A DNA stretch of 64,000 bases. Source: Clytia hemisphaerica (lineage: Eukaryota > Cnidaria > Hydrozoa > Leptothecata > Clytiidae). The notes below the pieces were generated by a model. It ran no database searches. It was not told where the DNA came from and worked only from the letters and a program-made list of their open reading frames with translations. Each line of letters begins with the position of its first letter. The stretch's first letter is position 1. Location of the stretch: the NCBI GenBank assembly GCA_902728285.1, contig CACVBU010000492.1, forward strand, positions 1,554,787 through 1,618,786, in the 5' to 3' direction. A program made the translations under genes and the position numbers. This document shows positions 13,501 through 25,500 of the stretch, in pieces.

Positions 13501-16500
13501 ATAGGGTCTTTTTAAACACCAGACATGTGAACACTTAATTAACATATCTTTACTTGAATCTGAATAACATCGAAGTTGTTATACAACAGGCTGTTAACAA
13601 TCAAGAAATAAAAATAGTTAAAATAACAAACAAAGAATTATCATATGTTACTTTATCTTTAGTGTTCAGTTTCAAATTGCATTCATCCAAGGTCTGTTTT
13701 TTCTCCAAATCATGTTTCTCATTCGACTAAAAAGAATAAAAACATGAAATCAAGTTTTCAGCAAGACCAAAATGCTTAAAACTGACGAAACTGTTACAAT
13801 ACAAGCTTAAAGAATACATCATTCAGTGTCACAAGCGTCAAAAATAGAGATTTCTTTCTTATAGAAGATGAGCAATGGGGGAAAGGTGTCAGATGTGGCA
13901 AGCTATTTATATCATTCCATTTACCTCTTTGATATCTTGTTCTTTCTCAACTGACAGCTGCCCTAACGCTTGCCTAAAATACAATAATGAAATATAGTGT
14001 TAGAAGTTTTGTTTTGATGCAATGAACATACTCTTTAGTATCTAGTAAGATAGAGGTTGCAATAGGAATTTATTTAAAAATTTGTTCTACTTATCAGATA
14101 CCCAAAATTACTCAAAGCTTATATATATCTACATTTTGAGTCTTTTATTAAAAAAGAACCCAATTTTTCATGTTTTAAAGCCTAGCAGCAAATCAACAGG
14201 TTGGGCTAAGGTTACGCTCGTAAAAGATTTTAAGCTGACTTACGATGCTTGCGTCAGAAGGTTACTTTTCTCTTTCAAATCAGTCCTGATTTCTTCAATT
14301 GTCACCTTCAATTCTATATTCTAGAAAATACAAAAGGTAGGCTAAACATCATAACGATCATTGAAAATACTTACTGAGTTGCTTTTGAAAAATGTTATCA
14401 GGAAGGGCAACTACAAAGAATGAAGCATAGTTCATTCACACCACCAAGATCCACCCAGCCGAATGAAATAGTATTCAAATTGATAACACAACTATAAACC
14501 TGTGTAGTGTGTATAGTGAACAAAAGTGGGAGATCGAACCTGTTTGATTGTTCCTTCTGTGTCACCAGCGAAAGCATCGTGCAACTGCTCTTCCATGTAG
14601 TAAATTCGCATTTTTAATCCAAAACATTCTTTCTTTAAGTCACTTATTATCTGAAATGCAAAAGAAATTGAAAATAACTACATCATGTGCACAAAGAGAG
14701 ACAGAATATTCTGAAAGAAAAACAAACATGACATACTTTACCGCTAGGAGTAGGACACTAAGAACCCACACACAGATTGTTCCAAAAATAAGTAAATCCT
14801 TTTTATTGGTTGGGGATAATGATTATATCATAAGATACTGAATGTGTAGACATTACTTTCACAAGACTTTCTGTTTACTTTATCATCATTCTAAAGTCTA
14901 TTCCAAATAAATTGGCAGTCCACATTTCTACATTGATACATTGCTCTTGAAGGAGAAAAGATATAAAACAATATAATTATTATATTATCACTTTAATAAC
15001 GAAATTATGGAAATTACAAAGATACCCAAGTCAGTAATGAATAACCCAAATCATTTTTGTGGACTGCATACGGTCAAACTTTATTGCCCATTAGAAGAAA
15101 TTTCAACAGGCCTTCGAGTTGGTAAATGTTTCACTTTTAATATCACAAACAAAGAAATCCTAAGGTATATTTCATCAAGATCATCCGCAATGAAACGAAT
15201 TAATTATCAAGAGGAATGTATCAAAACGTGTGGACTACAAAGTTTTTGGAATAGACTTTACATTTTTTTCTTGGCACATTCAAAAATAATTAATAGAATG
15301 ACTTAAATCAATATCAATGAGATAACTTACATTTTCTTGTTCTCTTAGAGTGCCACCTCGACTCAATGGTCGTTCTTCAGGTTGATCATTTGCTGATTGA
15401 CTTCTCTGTTTTGCTCTGCTTTTACCTTTGGGTGAGAGTTCTAAGGTCAAGAATAAAAATACAGATAAAAAATCATGAATTGTGAAGTAAAGCATGTAAT
15501 TTTTGTATGCAACTATCCTTTGCTAATTTAGCTTCCATTGAATGGGAATCTTTATGTAAAACAAACAAAATTATCAATCTGATTGCTAATTGTTGCATCA
15601 TAATAAAAAAGCTTTAAGTCCATTTTTGTTGTTTTGAGAAAATGTTCTTTAAATTATTTTTCCTTAAATCCTGAAAAACTATTAACATTTGAAATATTTT
15701 TGTGTTAAAAAAACCTAAAGTCCAAAATTGTTTCCACGCTGGACTTGTGGCTTTTCTACCCTGAAAAAAAAGTAGAAAGTAAAATTCTTATTTTTCTAAA
15801 AGCTTAAAATTAGATCATTTTAGGTTGGTTTTTGATGGATTTAAGCCAAAAAATAAATATCGATAAAGCATCAGTATGGGCATAACTCAATTTCCCAAAA
15901 AAACGACAGTTAAAGCTTTTTTATTTTGATGCCACGTAAGACAAAATATAAAACTTTTTGTAACAAACCCCATACAATTATTTGAATAAAAATTATTATA
16001 AGATTCAATAAAAAACAGGTAAAGAATTCAAAATTCTGACCAGGTTTTGGGATACGACTTGGTGTTAATGTTTTATCTTTCTCGGATTGATCCAAAAAAC
16101 GTGCAAAATTGCTCCTGAAATAAAAAATTGAACATACTGTCATGAGGACATAGTTCCGCAATTTTACTATTCATGTTAGTAGTTATGGTAACCATTGAAT
16201 GGAAGCTCACCTTGAGTACGTTAGATAGAAATTTTATTAGGAGAAAAGACACTTAGCTTTTAGCCTCGGGCGAGGCAAGTCCTCCCGTCGGGGAGTATCA
16301 ACATGAGAGAAGAGATCCAGGTACCAGGAGGAGTAAAGAGTTCGTTCGGAAATGGCACCGGCCAGGCAGAGTTGATCGTGCGCTCCCGTCTTCTCGACGT
16401 GTTGAACTTTATTGAATTTATGCTTTATGGAACTGTATGTTTGGATATTGTATAATGAGTTATCGATTGAAATTAGACTTTAACATTTTGTGTCCCCCCC

Positions 16501-19500
16501 AATGATCTACTCCATGAACTCCGTCTCCTGTCTTCTAACGGCAGTCAGGCCGATATCAGGGGAAAAACTTTTAAATAAAAATGTTGTTGTAGTGGGCCCA
16601 GCCTTAACTGGCATGGCGCACCATGACAATACTTATACAATCTAGTCTCTCTAATTTGAATCTAATTAAATTGAACTTGTGTAATTTAAACGAAAAAATT
16701 TGTCCTTTTAGCATTTGTCTTGTTGTATAAAAAAACACTTTCTGTAATTTGAATCTTTCTATAATTCCAAGAAAATTATTGGTCTCTTCAGGGGGGGTCA
16801 TGCAGTTACTATCCGACACTATCACAATTACTACCGTGGTGGTCTAAATTTTCAAAATTTGAAAAACTGTAGTTGAGGGTGGTACCAAATTCAAGTCTGA
16901 AGAAAAACAGTTACTACCCATAGGCAGTAACTGTAGTTGCGGGTGGTACTCTTTCTCAAATTTGATGAAATTGATTACTACACAAAGTACTTTTTTCACT
17001 CTAAATTGCCTGATTTTAGCCCATATACCCTATTTTGACGTTTTCAGATGTACAATTTCTACCCCCTGGAAATCCCCCACTGTTTATTAGGAGGCAACTG
17101 ACTGTTTCTTTAGGGGAGTATCCATCTTCTGATATTAATTTGTAAACACTTCTCTTTTTGGATTTTAAAATCAAATATTTTCAAAGCATTCGAAATGATT
17201 CAACACTAAAATCGAATGCAGTTTTAGGCTCTATTCAAATCAAGCTTTAACTTTCAAAATGAAAGAAGATTAACTAGGAAGTAAAGGTAAAAATCATTTT
17301 AAAAGAGGCTATTGGTATTTTTAAATTTTGCCTGTAATCTGCTGGGCTGGGCGTGCCCCAAGCTCCAACCTTCCACAGGCAAAAATAAAAAAATATTAAT
17401 TTTTTATCAATATACTTTCTTTATGATTTTGAAACTTTTTCGTAGTAATATTTTTTGTTCCCTGGAAGGTTTTCTCTTGAATGAGCCAAAATTTTTGAAT
17501 TTTGACAATTTTTCATTTTTCGTCATTTATGACGTCATTATGCCTTATTTCCTTAATATCTTGAAATATATGCATTTCCAGATATAGGTTGTGACCTTTT
17601 TCTTTACCAGTTTTTCATGCTCTTTCGAATGGAACAAATTTTTTTTGAATTTGACGACTTTAATTTTTTGTTGCTATGGTAACCAATGACATCATTTTCC
17701 ATGGCAACAGGGGTGTTAGAATTTTGTAACCCAAAATTTTCTTGGTCCTTGAGGGGTCAGGGCATCAGATCAATAGTTAGTTTGCTTGTAACAAACCTGT
17801 GCACGCGAGAATACATAAGCCCCTGCACTACTGTTCTGCCAGATTCCAGATTAGTAACTTTAAAATGGGTAAATTTTGGGGTGGTTATTCATTTTTTATC
17901 AAGAAAATAGTTACTACCTTAGGTAGTAACTGTTAATAAGGGGTGGTAACGTTAAACTTTTTAAGGAAAACAGTTACTACCTAGAGGTAGTAACTGTAAA
18001 GGGTGGTGGTATGAGATTGTTAGCATCAAAAAGACACTTACTACTCATGATGTCTTGTAGTAAGAGCATGACCCCCCCCTCTCTTATGAATTAGAAAGAG
18101 TTAACAGAATAAGTAAATCCCCATTTTCAAAATCTGCAAATTCGAATTGGTGCAAATACAGAATTTCTAGAAAATTTTGGGATTTCAAGTACTTTTAACC
18201 AGAGTGTTAAAAATTGAAGATTAGAACTAGATAATTAGAGTACTTGTCAAATCTTCAACTTGTTATAATTTTTAACAGCATTCGAGTTGGATAAAGATTG
18301 TGAAAATTTTGGTTTGACAATCTTGAGTTGAATATTTTGTATATAGAGTTTTCCAAAATATTCAAACATATCTTTTCTGTAAGGCAGAGATCACAGTCCT
18401 TTGAGCCATTTCTATAAGATGGCGATCATGGGAAATCATCATCCGTGGGAAATCATCAACCGTGCGCCATCTTAAAGGAAATGTCTCAAAGAACTGTGAT
18501 CTATGCCTTATAGAGAAGCTACATTTCATAATTATCTCAAACTGTCACCTAGTCAATAAGCGTTCAGAACTAATTTCTAATGCAGGCACATTAATAAATT
18601 TAATTTGAGCAAAAAAGGTATTTTCTTGTTTTGCTTTTTGTTTACTTTGGCTTCCATCATGTATATTGCGTTATTTTTGTTCTGGTGACATAGGTCATTA
18701 GGACATCAGTTGTTAGGACAACTCCTCTAGGCTAGGATATATGCAAACCTATGCACTGTCCCAACATTTCGACACTACATCACTTGACTTTAAACTTATG
18801 TCACTGATGCCGTTTTTTGGGTCTTTTTAACATGCAAGTGATTATCTTGGGTCATCTTTCCCTTCGGAAGATCCAAGATTTGTGACATCACATGATTTTA
18901 CAGAAACTCCAATTAATGGTGCATTGAGGATTGAGTTTTCGATTTATTTTGTAAAAAAATGGGTAGCTATAAATTCATCTTAAAATACCTCAATTTCATC
19001 CAATTAATAAGAACAGGATAAAAGTTAGCAATAAGAACAGCCGAGCCTAATTACCTACACAGAGAGCGGAGTGCCACTCTTTTGGCAAATGCCTGCACAT
19101 GTAAATTTACAATATGTGGGTCCCAAAAATGATATTCAGTTTTTTTCTTCTTTAGATGCGATTCCGCCTTTTCAATTTCCAATCAATAGTAAAAGTGGTC
19201 AAAAAAAAAGAGTGAAAATTAGCGTTGCAGTGTCAATCTTTTGTAAAATTAAAAACCCACTTTCCCTTGGAAAAAATTTTTGTTTTTTGTTTTTCTTTTT
19301 GGAACCCTTTGGGCAAAAGACCACAAAAAAATCCAAAATTTGCAAATTGACCGTTGAAAACAATAACCCAATGCCAATGTCATGGGTTTGGGAAAAACTT
19401 CAAAATGCAATATCTTGAGTTTGAAGAGTTGGAAGGTTGTTGACCCCTCATTATATCAGGAATTTTATGGGGAATAAGATGGAAGGGTTTATGAAGCTTC

Positions 19501-22500
19501 AGTAGGATTTTCAAATTTGGCTGAATTTTTAGCAATTTTCAGTTGATGATGTCATTGAAACAGAAAAAATGTGATAACTTGAGATTGATATTCTCAAGAA
19601 AATCTATTCAGAATACAATGTTAGGGGTTATGAGGCTTCAGGACAATTTTAAATAAAACTTGGCTAAAATTTTAGGCAATTTGAGATTTATGTACAGTTT
19701 TGTTTTTATATAAATAAGCTTTCATATTCTTTTAACATCCCCTGACAGATGACACATAATACACGTTGACAGAAGTATTCCCCATGCAATGTTTTATTGA
19801 AATCTGCAATAAAAGCAAAAGTGGTCTCTCCTTCTATGTGTCTTTTGTAAGTCGCTCCATTGGAAAGTCTTTTTTGAATTTCAACCAATGAGATTGGCGG
19901 GTATGATGAAGGTTAATATAATATAATAATACTATACAAGTTTGCAAGCACATGGGCCTCTATTTATCGCTCTTTATTCAGTTTACAATTTTCTTAAGAT
20001 AGAGTTTTTTCCTAGGGCTCCCCCTGACTTTAAATTTGAAGTTTATATCCTCTATTGAATTATTCGTTTCTCGGGCTTTCATACACCACTCTTTAATTGT
20101 CTTCCTTTCACTTTTTGTTAGGTCTTCTATTATCCGGAAGGGCAATCTTGCTCCTTTAGTGATCGCTCCCAACACTGCATTTTTGTATTCTTCCTTTGCA
20201 AATCAGACTTTGATCGGTCTATTGCGTTTCGCATCTTCTCTTTCTTTCAAAAATTTTTAATAACTGGTCCTAATTTCTGGAGTTAATGGCTTTTAGGCAC
20301 CTTGGATGACGAGCAGTAATATTACTTTATTTGTTTCAATCATTGATTGTAAAGGTTGAATCTTTAGTTCTCAAACGAAAGAATAACTTGAGACACGCGT
20401 TATTTTTCAAAGAATCCTTTCTTATTGGATGAAAGTGCTTTACCTTCATTTGATTGGATAGTCTTTTTAAACAATTGAATGGCGATTTTTTGATTGGACA
20501 AAATGAAACAATCGATACTGTGGTGATTGGATAACAAAATATTTGGCGCTTTTCAAGAGTGTTTGTGATTGAACAAAATAAAAAAATCTAAATATTCAGC
20601 TCAGGGGGTGAATTTTTAGTTTTTCTATTTTTTCATGTTCGCCAATCCGGGGAGTCTTCATATATATCGTGAAGATATGGTAACATCTGTCATTTTAGAA
20701 AGAGAAAAGTATTGACATATAAATAACTCAATATAGATGATACCATCAAAGAGTGCTTGATGATCAGGACCAGAGCTTCATACAGTGTACAAACAGCTGA
20801 CAATTCGATAAAGATGAAACTTATTACTATCGTAATTCAATATTTCTTTTTTTCTTGTACACTGTATATAAATAACTCAAACTGAAAAAACGAAAAAAGT
20901 GAAGAATATTTTTGTTAATATGTATATTAAGATTTTTTGATATTTTTAATTTTTAAATCATTCCGATACTCAACCATATCAGTATAGCCCAACTCTTCAT
21001 ATAAAATTTATGGGAAACACATGTTTGGACTTTGTACCCAATGTTGCACGCAAGCACTTAACACAAGTCTCGCAAACAAAAGCGAGACAAAAATCAGTAT
21101 TTGAAGTTTGCAACAAATGCCACATAGTTAAGATCTTTCAAATTCAGTATGTGAATAGAGCAGTAAAAAATACAACTTTTCTATTTTTCCTTTTTTTTTG
21201 CAAAAGTTCCAAAAATAAAAAATAAAAGGGATAATGGTATTTGAATACTTTCCACTGATGATCCACAACACTATTGAAAGCTAGAATCGCTTTGCATACT
21301 CTTCGCTTGAGAAAATGATTGACAGATGAAAGTTTTTCACCCTTTGCGAGAGCTCGTGGGCATTCTACGAACTTTCTCGGCTCAATCCTTGGACGGCGCT
21401 TAAATGGCAGAACTTAGCTGTGGTAGATCGTTTCAATGGAAATTTTTGAAATGTTTACAAGGCTGTACAAGGCTCTTGACAGAAAAGCCTTTGTTTGATT
21501 GTCAATGCCCACAGTGCCATTAATAATTTTGTTACATCTATTTTCTATTTCCATAAATTAATCCCAAGGGTACATATGTACACTTTCCTGGATCCGGAGA
21601 TCTGACAAATTGATGTTTGTATATAAGTACACTTTTTATAGTTTTGATTCCCATTGGATGAATCATATTTTGGTTTTCATGTTATTAGACAGTATAGACT
21701 TAAACTTGTATATCAAGATTACAGGATTTCGAGTACGGGCCGATTTTACTTTCGTTTTTTTGAGTGGTTTCATTTTCGATTTCAAGCCAACATCTTAGCA
21801 ACAGGGTGCTCGCCCATAGTTACAGGGGTTTGTGCAAAAAACTAAACATAGAAAATTTTCCAAATCCCCCATTTCAACTAATGCAATGAAAAATGAAACT
21901 TTTCTATGTTTCACTTTTTTGCACCTATTCTTCAAAATGAAAATATTTAAGATTTTAAGTTCTTCTTTTATTCAATGATTTTTTACGGCACTTTGTTGAC
22001 AATCTAACTCTCGCATCAAATTCCCGCTTTCTTCAGTAAATTGAAGATGAGAAAAAACCTAAGCCACGGATCACAGATTGAAACAAATATATGAAGGGTG
22101 GGATTTTACTGAGAGGCCACGGGTGCCAAAAATAAGGGCCGTTTTAAATGCGACAAGCTCGTTGGTGGAGATTTGATAAACAGCTGCAAAGGAGCGCTGG
22201 GAAGCAATCAGTAGAAGAGACCACTTCGTTTTTGTTGCAGATTTCTATATAAACTTCTCTCATGGATTACTTGTCAATGTACATGTACAAATGTGTTGTG
22301 TCAACTTGTCAGCATTGTATTGTTGTAAAGGAAAAGATAAAAGAGGTAAGACTAGCCTAGTTTCTAATCCTGATATAGGAGTTTAAGTTTAGACTGTTAG
22401 ACAGTTAGTCACACTAGCGTCCCGCCAAAATACGTATCAAAGATTAATGCTGCGAAAGCGCTATATCGTTTACTTGACTCTCAAGCAAAAAAATGCGCCG

Positions 22501-25500
22501 CAAAACTTCTAAAGGGATTCATGAAAAAATAACCCGGCGCTTTTTACAGTAATGAAATTAACATTTTCAAAAACTTTGAGAAATTGCCGGTTAGTGTAAA
22601 ACGCAGGTCACAGGTCGCAGGTCGCAGGTCAGTGATGACAGGTTGACTCTCATCAATGACATTGTAGAGGAAAATGTTTGGAAAACACAAAGAATTATCA
22701 AAAACATAATTCTCAAGCAATTTCATCCATATAAAACCATTTCAAATTTTTGAAACCATATTATAAGTATAACAGGTATATTACATATTGTAATGTTTGT
22801 AATGTTATATGATGGTTACATATAATAAAACACATTGCTCTAAAACTACCTTCTCAGAGAACTCACGAGCTTCTGATTGGTGTAATTTTATATCCAGCCA
22901 TATTGTTATCATCACATTCGGTATGCTAAATATTTTTGGTGTTTTTTTCTTGTAAGACATGATATTTTGTGATTCTGTCAAAATTTTTGTCAAAAATTGT
23001 CATTAAGTCATTAAAATAACAATTGAATGATTAATCAGTTTCATCCTTCTAAAACCACTCTCTTAGGAACCTCACAAGCTTCTGATTGGTGCTGTTTTAT
23101 ATCCATTCACACTATCAACATCACATTCTGTATTATAAATATTTTTCGTGTTTTTGTCTTTTCTTGCATCAGATTTTATGATTCTGTTAATATTTTTGTC
23201 AAAAATTGTCATTAAGACATTAAAATAATAACTGAATAATTAATTAGTTCCATCCTTCTAAAACCACTGTCTTAGGGACCTTGCAAGCTTCTGTTTGGTG
23301 CCATTTTTTCAGGGCTCGAAATAACGGTCGGACATCGGACATTGTCCGACCCAATTGCTGAAATGTCCGACCCAAATCGATTCTAGTCGGACATGTCCGA
23401 CCCAATTACTTTCGGTGCCTTCAAAAAATTTGTCAGATACGTTGTGAAATTTCCAAAAGAAATTATAATTTACATAGAATTAGTAACTTCTTTATTTACA
23501 CACAAAAACTCTCAAAGCTGCGAAAAAATCATGGGCTTCTGACCATTAATTGGCATTTGTTTAGCTTCTTCATGATCAATGTAAAATTCTATCAGAAGTT
23601 TGTATTAGTACTACCTTAAAGGAAGAAATTTTAGAGGGAATTTAATTTGGCGGATGGACGAAAAAACTAAATTTGGCGGGAATTTAATTTGGCGTTTGCT
23701 GAAAAATTTATCCTTAAAATGGCGTAAAACAGCAAAAAAAATGCAAAAACACCTTTAAAAGAGATCATATTTTCAAAAAGTTTAATTTGGCGGGAACTTA
23801 ATTTGGCGGATTCTGGCCAAATCTGCCAAATTTACTTTCTGCCAAAATTTCTTCTTTTAAGGTAGTAATAACATGGTTTAGAGGGTGATTTGGGATTAAT
23901 AATGATGGGTTATTAATCCAAAATCACCCGAGAATACCATGTTATTCCGCGTTAATTATATGGTCAAAAAAAGAATTGAAGAACACTCAATCGCTATTCT
24001 TTTCGAAACTTATAAAAACATTCGAAACTATAAAAAACATTCGAAACTATAAAAAAACATTCGACTAACACTCTTATTTTGATTGGTTTAAAAATTTTGT
24101 ACGATATTTTGTTAACCAATCAAAATATCCTACGATACTTTTCTTTCAACCAATAGAAATTTTTGGTTACATCAGGGCGATTACAAAAAAGCGGGGCTAT
24201 TACGGATTTATCACCCCGCTCGTCCTTTACAAATCAAAGCTAAATGTAATCAACCATATAATTATACTTGAAATATACCCCACATAAAAATCAATCGGAC
24301 ATGTCCGACCCATTTTACTTTAAAAGCCTTAGAACACGTCCGACCCAAATCAATTTTTGATCAGACAATGTGTCCGACCACCTAAATATCGTTATTTCGA
24401 GCCCTGTTTTTTATCCATTCACACCATCCACATCACATTTTGTATAATAAATATTTTTCGTGCTTTTGTCTTGTTAGGCATCATATTTTATGATTTTGTC
24501 ATTATTTTTGTAAGTAAGTGTCACTAGGTTGTTATTCTATTCAATTGTCATTTTATAATATGTAAATAACATGTATTACTTTTTTTTAATTTAATGCATT
24601 ATGTATTGATGTTATGTTATGTATATGTTATGATCTTATTATCTTTTTTCCGGTCTGCACTTTGTTGACCTGTGATCTGTGACCTGTAAACTGCGACCTG
24701 TGACCTGTGACCTGCGTTTTACACTAACCGAGAAATTGCCTAAAATTTGAGCCATAGATGAAAAAATTTGAGCCAAGCCAACCTTGAAAACTAATTTGAA
24801 GATCAGCTTCCCAAGAAAAAGATCTACAAGGGGGAGGCGGAGCCCACCTAGATCTGCGCACCAACGATTAGGCTATTTCCCAAAAATTTTGCCGGACCTC
24901 AAACACTGACCCATTTACATGTGCGGAATTATTTTTACTTTAGCGTATAAACAAGGCCTTAAAAATCGAAGCGCTGTCTCGGGAATTGAATGACAAAATT
25001 TGGTTGGTTGATATTCTGGCTGTTGCACGTTCGTAATCAGTCACTTATTCTCATTTTAAGTTTTCAAGTTTTAATTATGTCTTGGGAACTTGAACTTGAT
25101 TCAGGTAACTCTCATCCTTGTTGTTCAATTACATCCTGTAGATGACTGATGTTGTTTTTTCTGAAAGCTTAATTTCCTAGTGTGACTAACTGTTAGATGC
25201 TGTTTTAGGGGTCACTCACATATTGATTTTTCCTGCAACTAACGTCATTGTGACGCTATCTGAAGAAACCCCCCACCCCCCTTTCTTAGCGTCATTTACA
25301 TAAATATTAGCCTGGATATCCAAGCTCAAAATTTTAGAAAAAACAAAATTTACCTCAACATACAAAGTTCTAAAATTATAGAGCTTGGTCTCCCTAGAGA
25401 ATGAAAGTGAAAACCCATGTTTCCTAGCCAACCCAGGGAAGCAAAACAGAAATTAATAAAAAGCAGTCTTACAAGATCTAAAACTATTTGAAACATCCAA

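Larger units (their letters stand above)
22588..24730. mobile_element. Mutator-like non-autonomous element with CAGGTC arrays at both ends
   Basis: The left end is CGGTTAGTGTAAAACGCAGG and the right end its perfect complement. Both continue inward as arrays of (A/G)CAGGTC. The 9-bp target duplication AGAAATTGC lies at 22579-22587 and 24731-24739, in the Mutator range. The interior has about three tandem ~210-bp units (landmarks AAGCTTCTGATTGGTG and TTGTCAAAAATTGTCATTAA). The third unit is split by the hAT-like insertion at 23310-24406. No transposase is seen. Confidence 0.75.

Noticed and set aside
18380-18510. Foldback as a microRNA precursor
   Set aside because: The arms are long and imperfect as in miniature transposons, and nothing points to a processed RNA.
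22588-22640. CAGGTC repeat array as a CRISPR-like or telomeric array
   Set aside because: It has no spacers, is short, and is mirrored at the other end of a transposon with a 9-bp target duplication.
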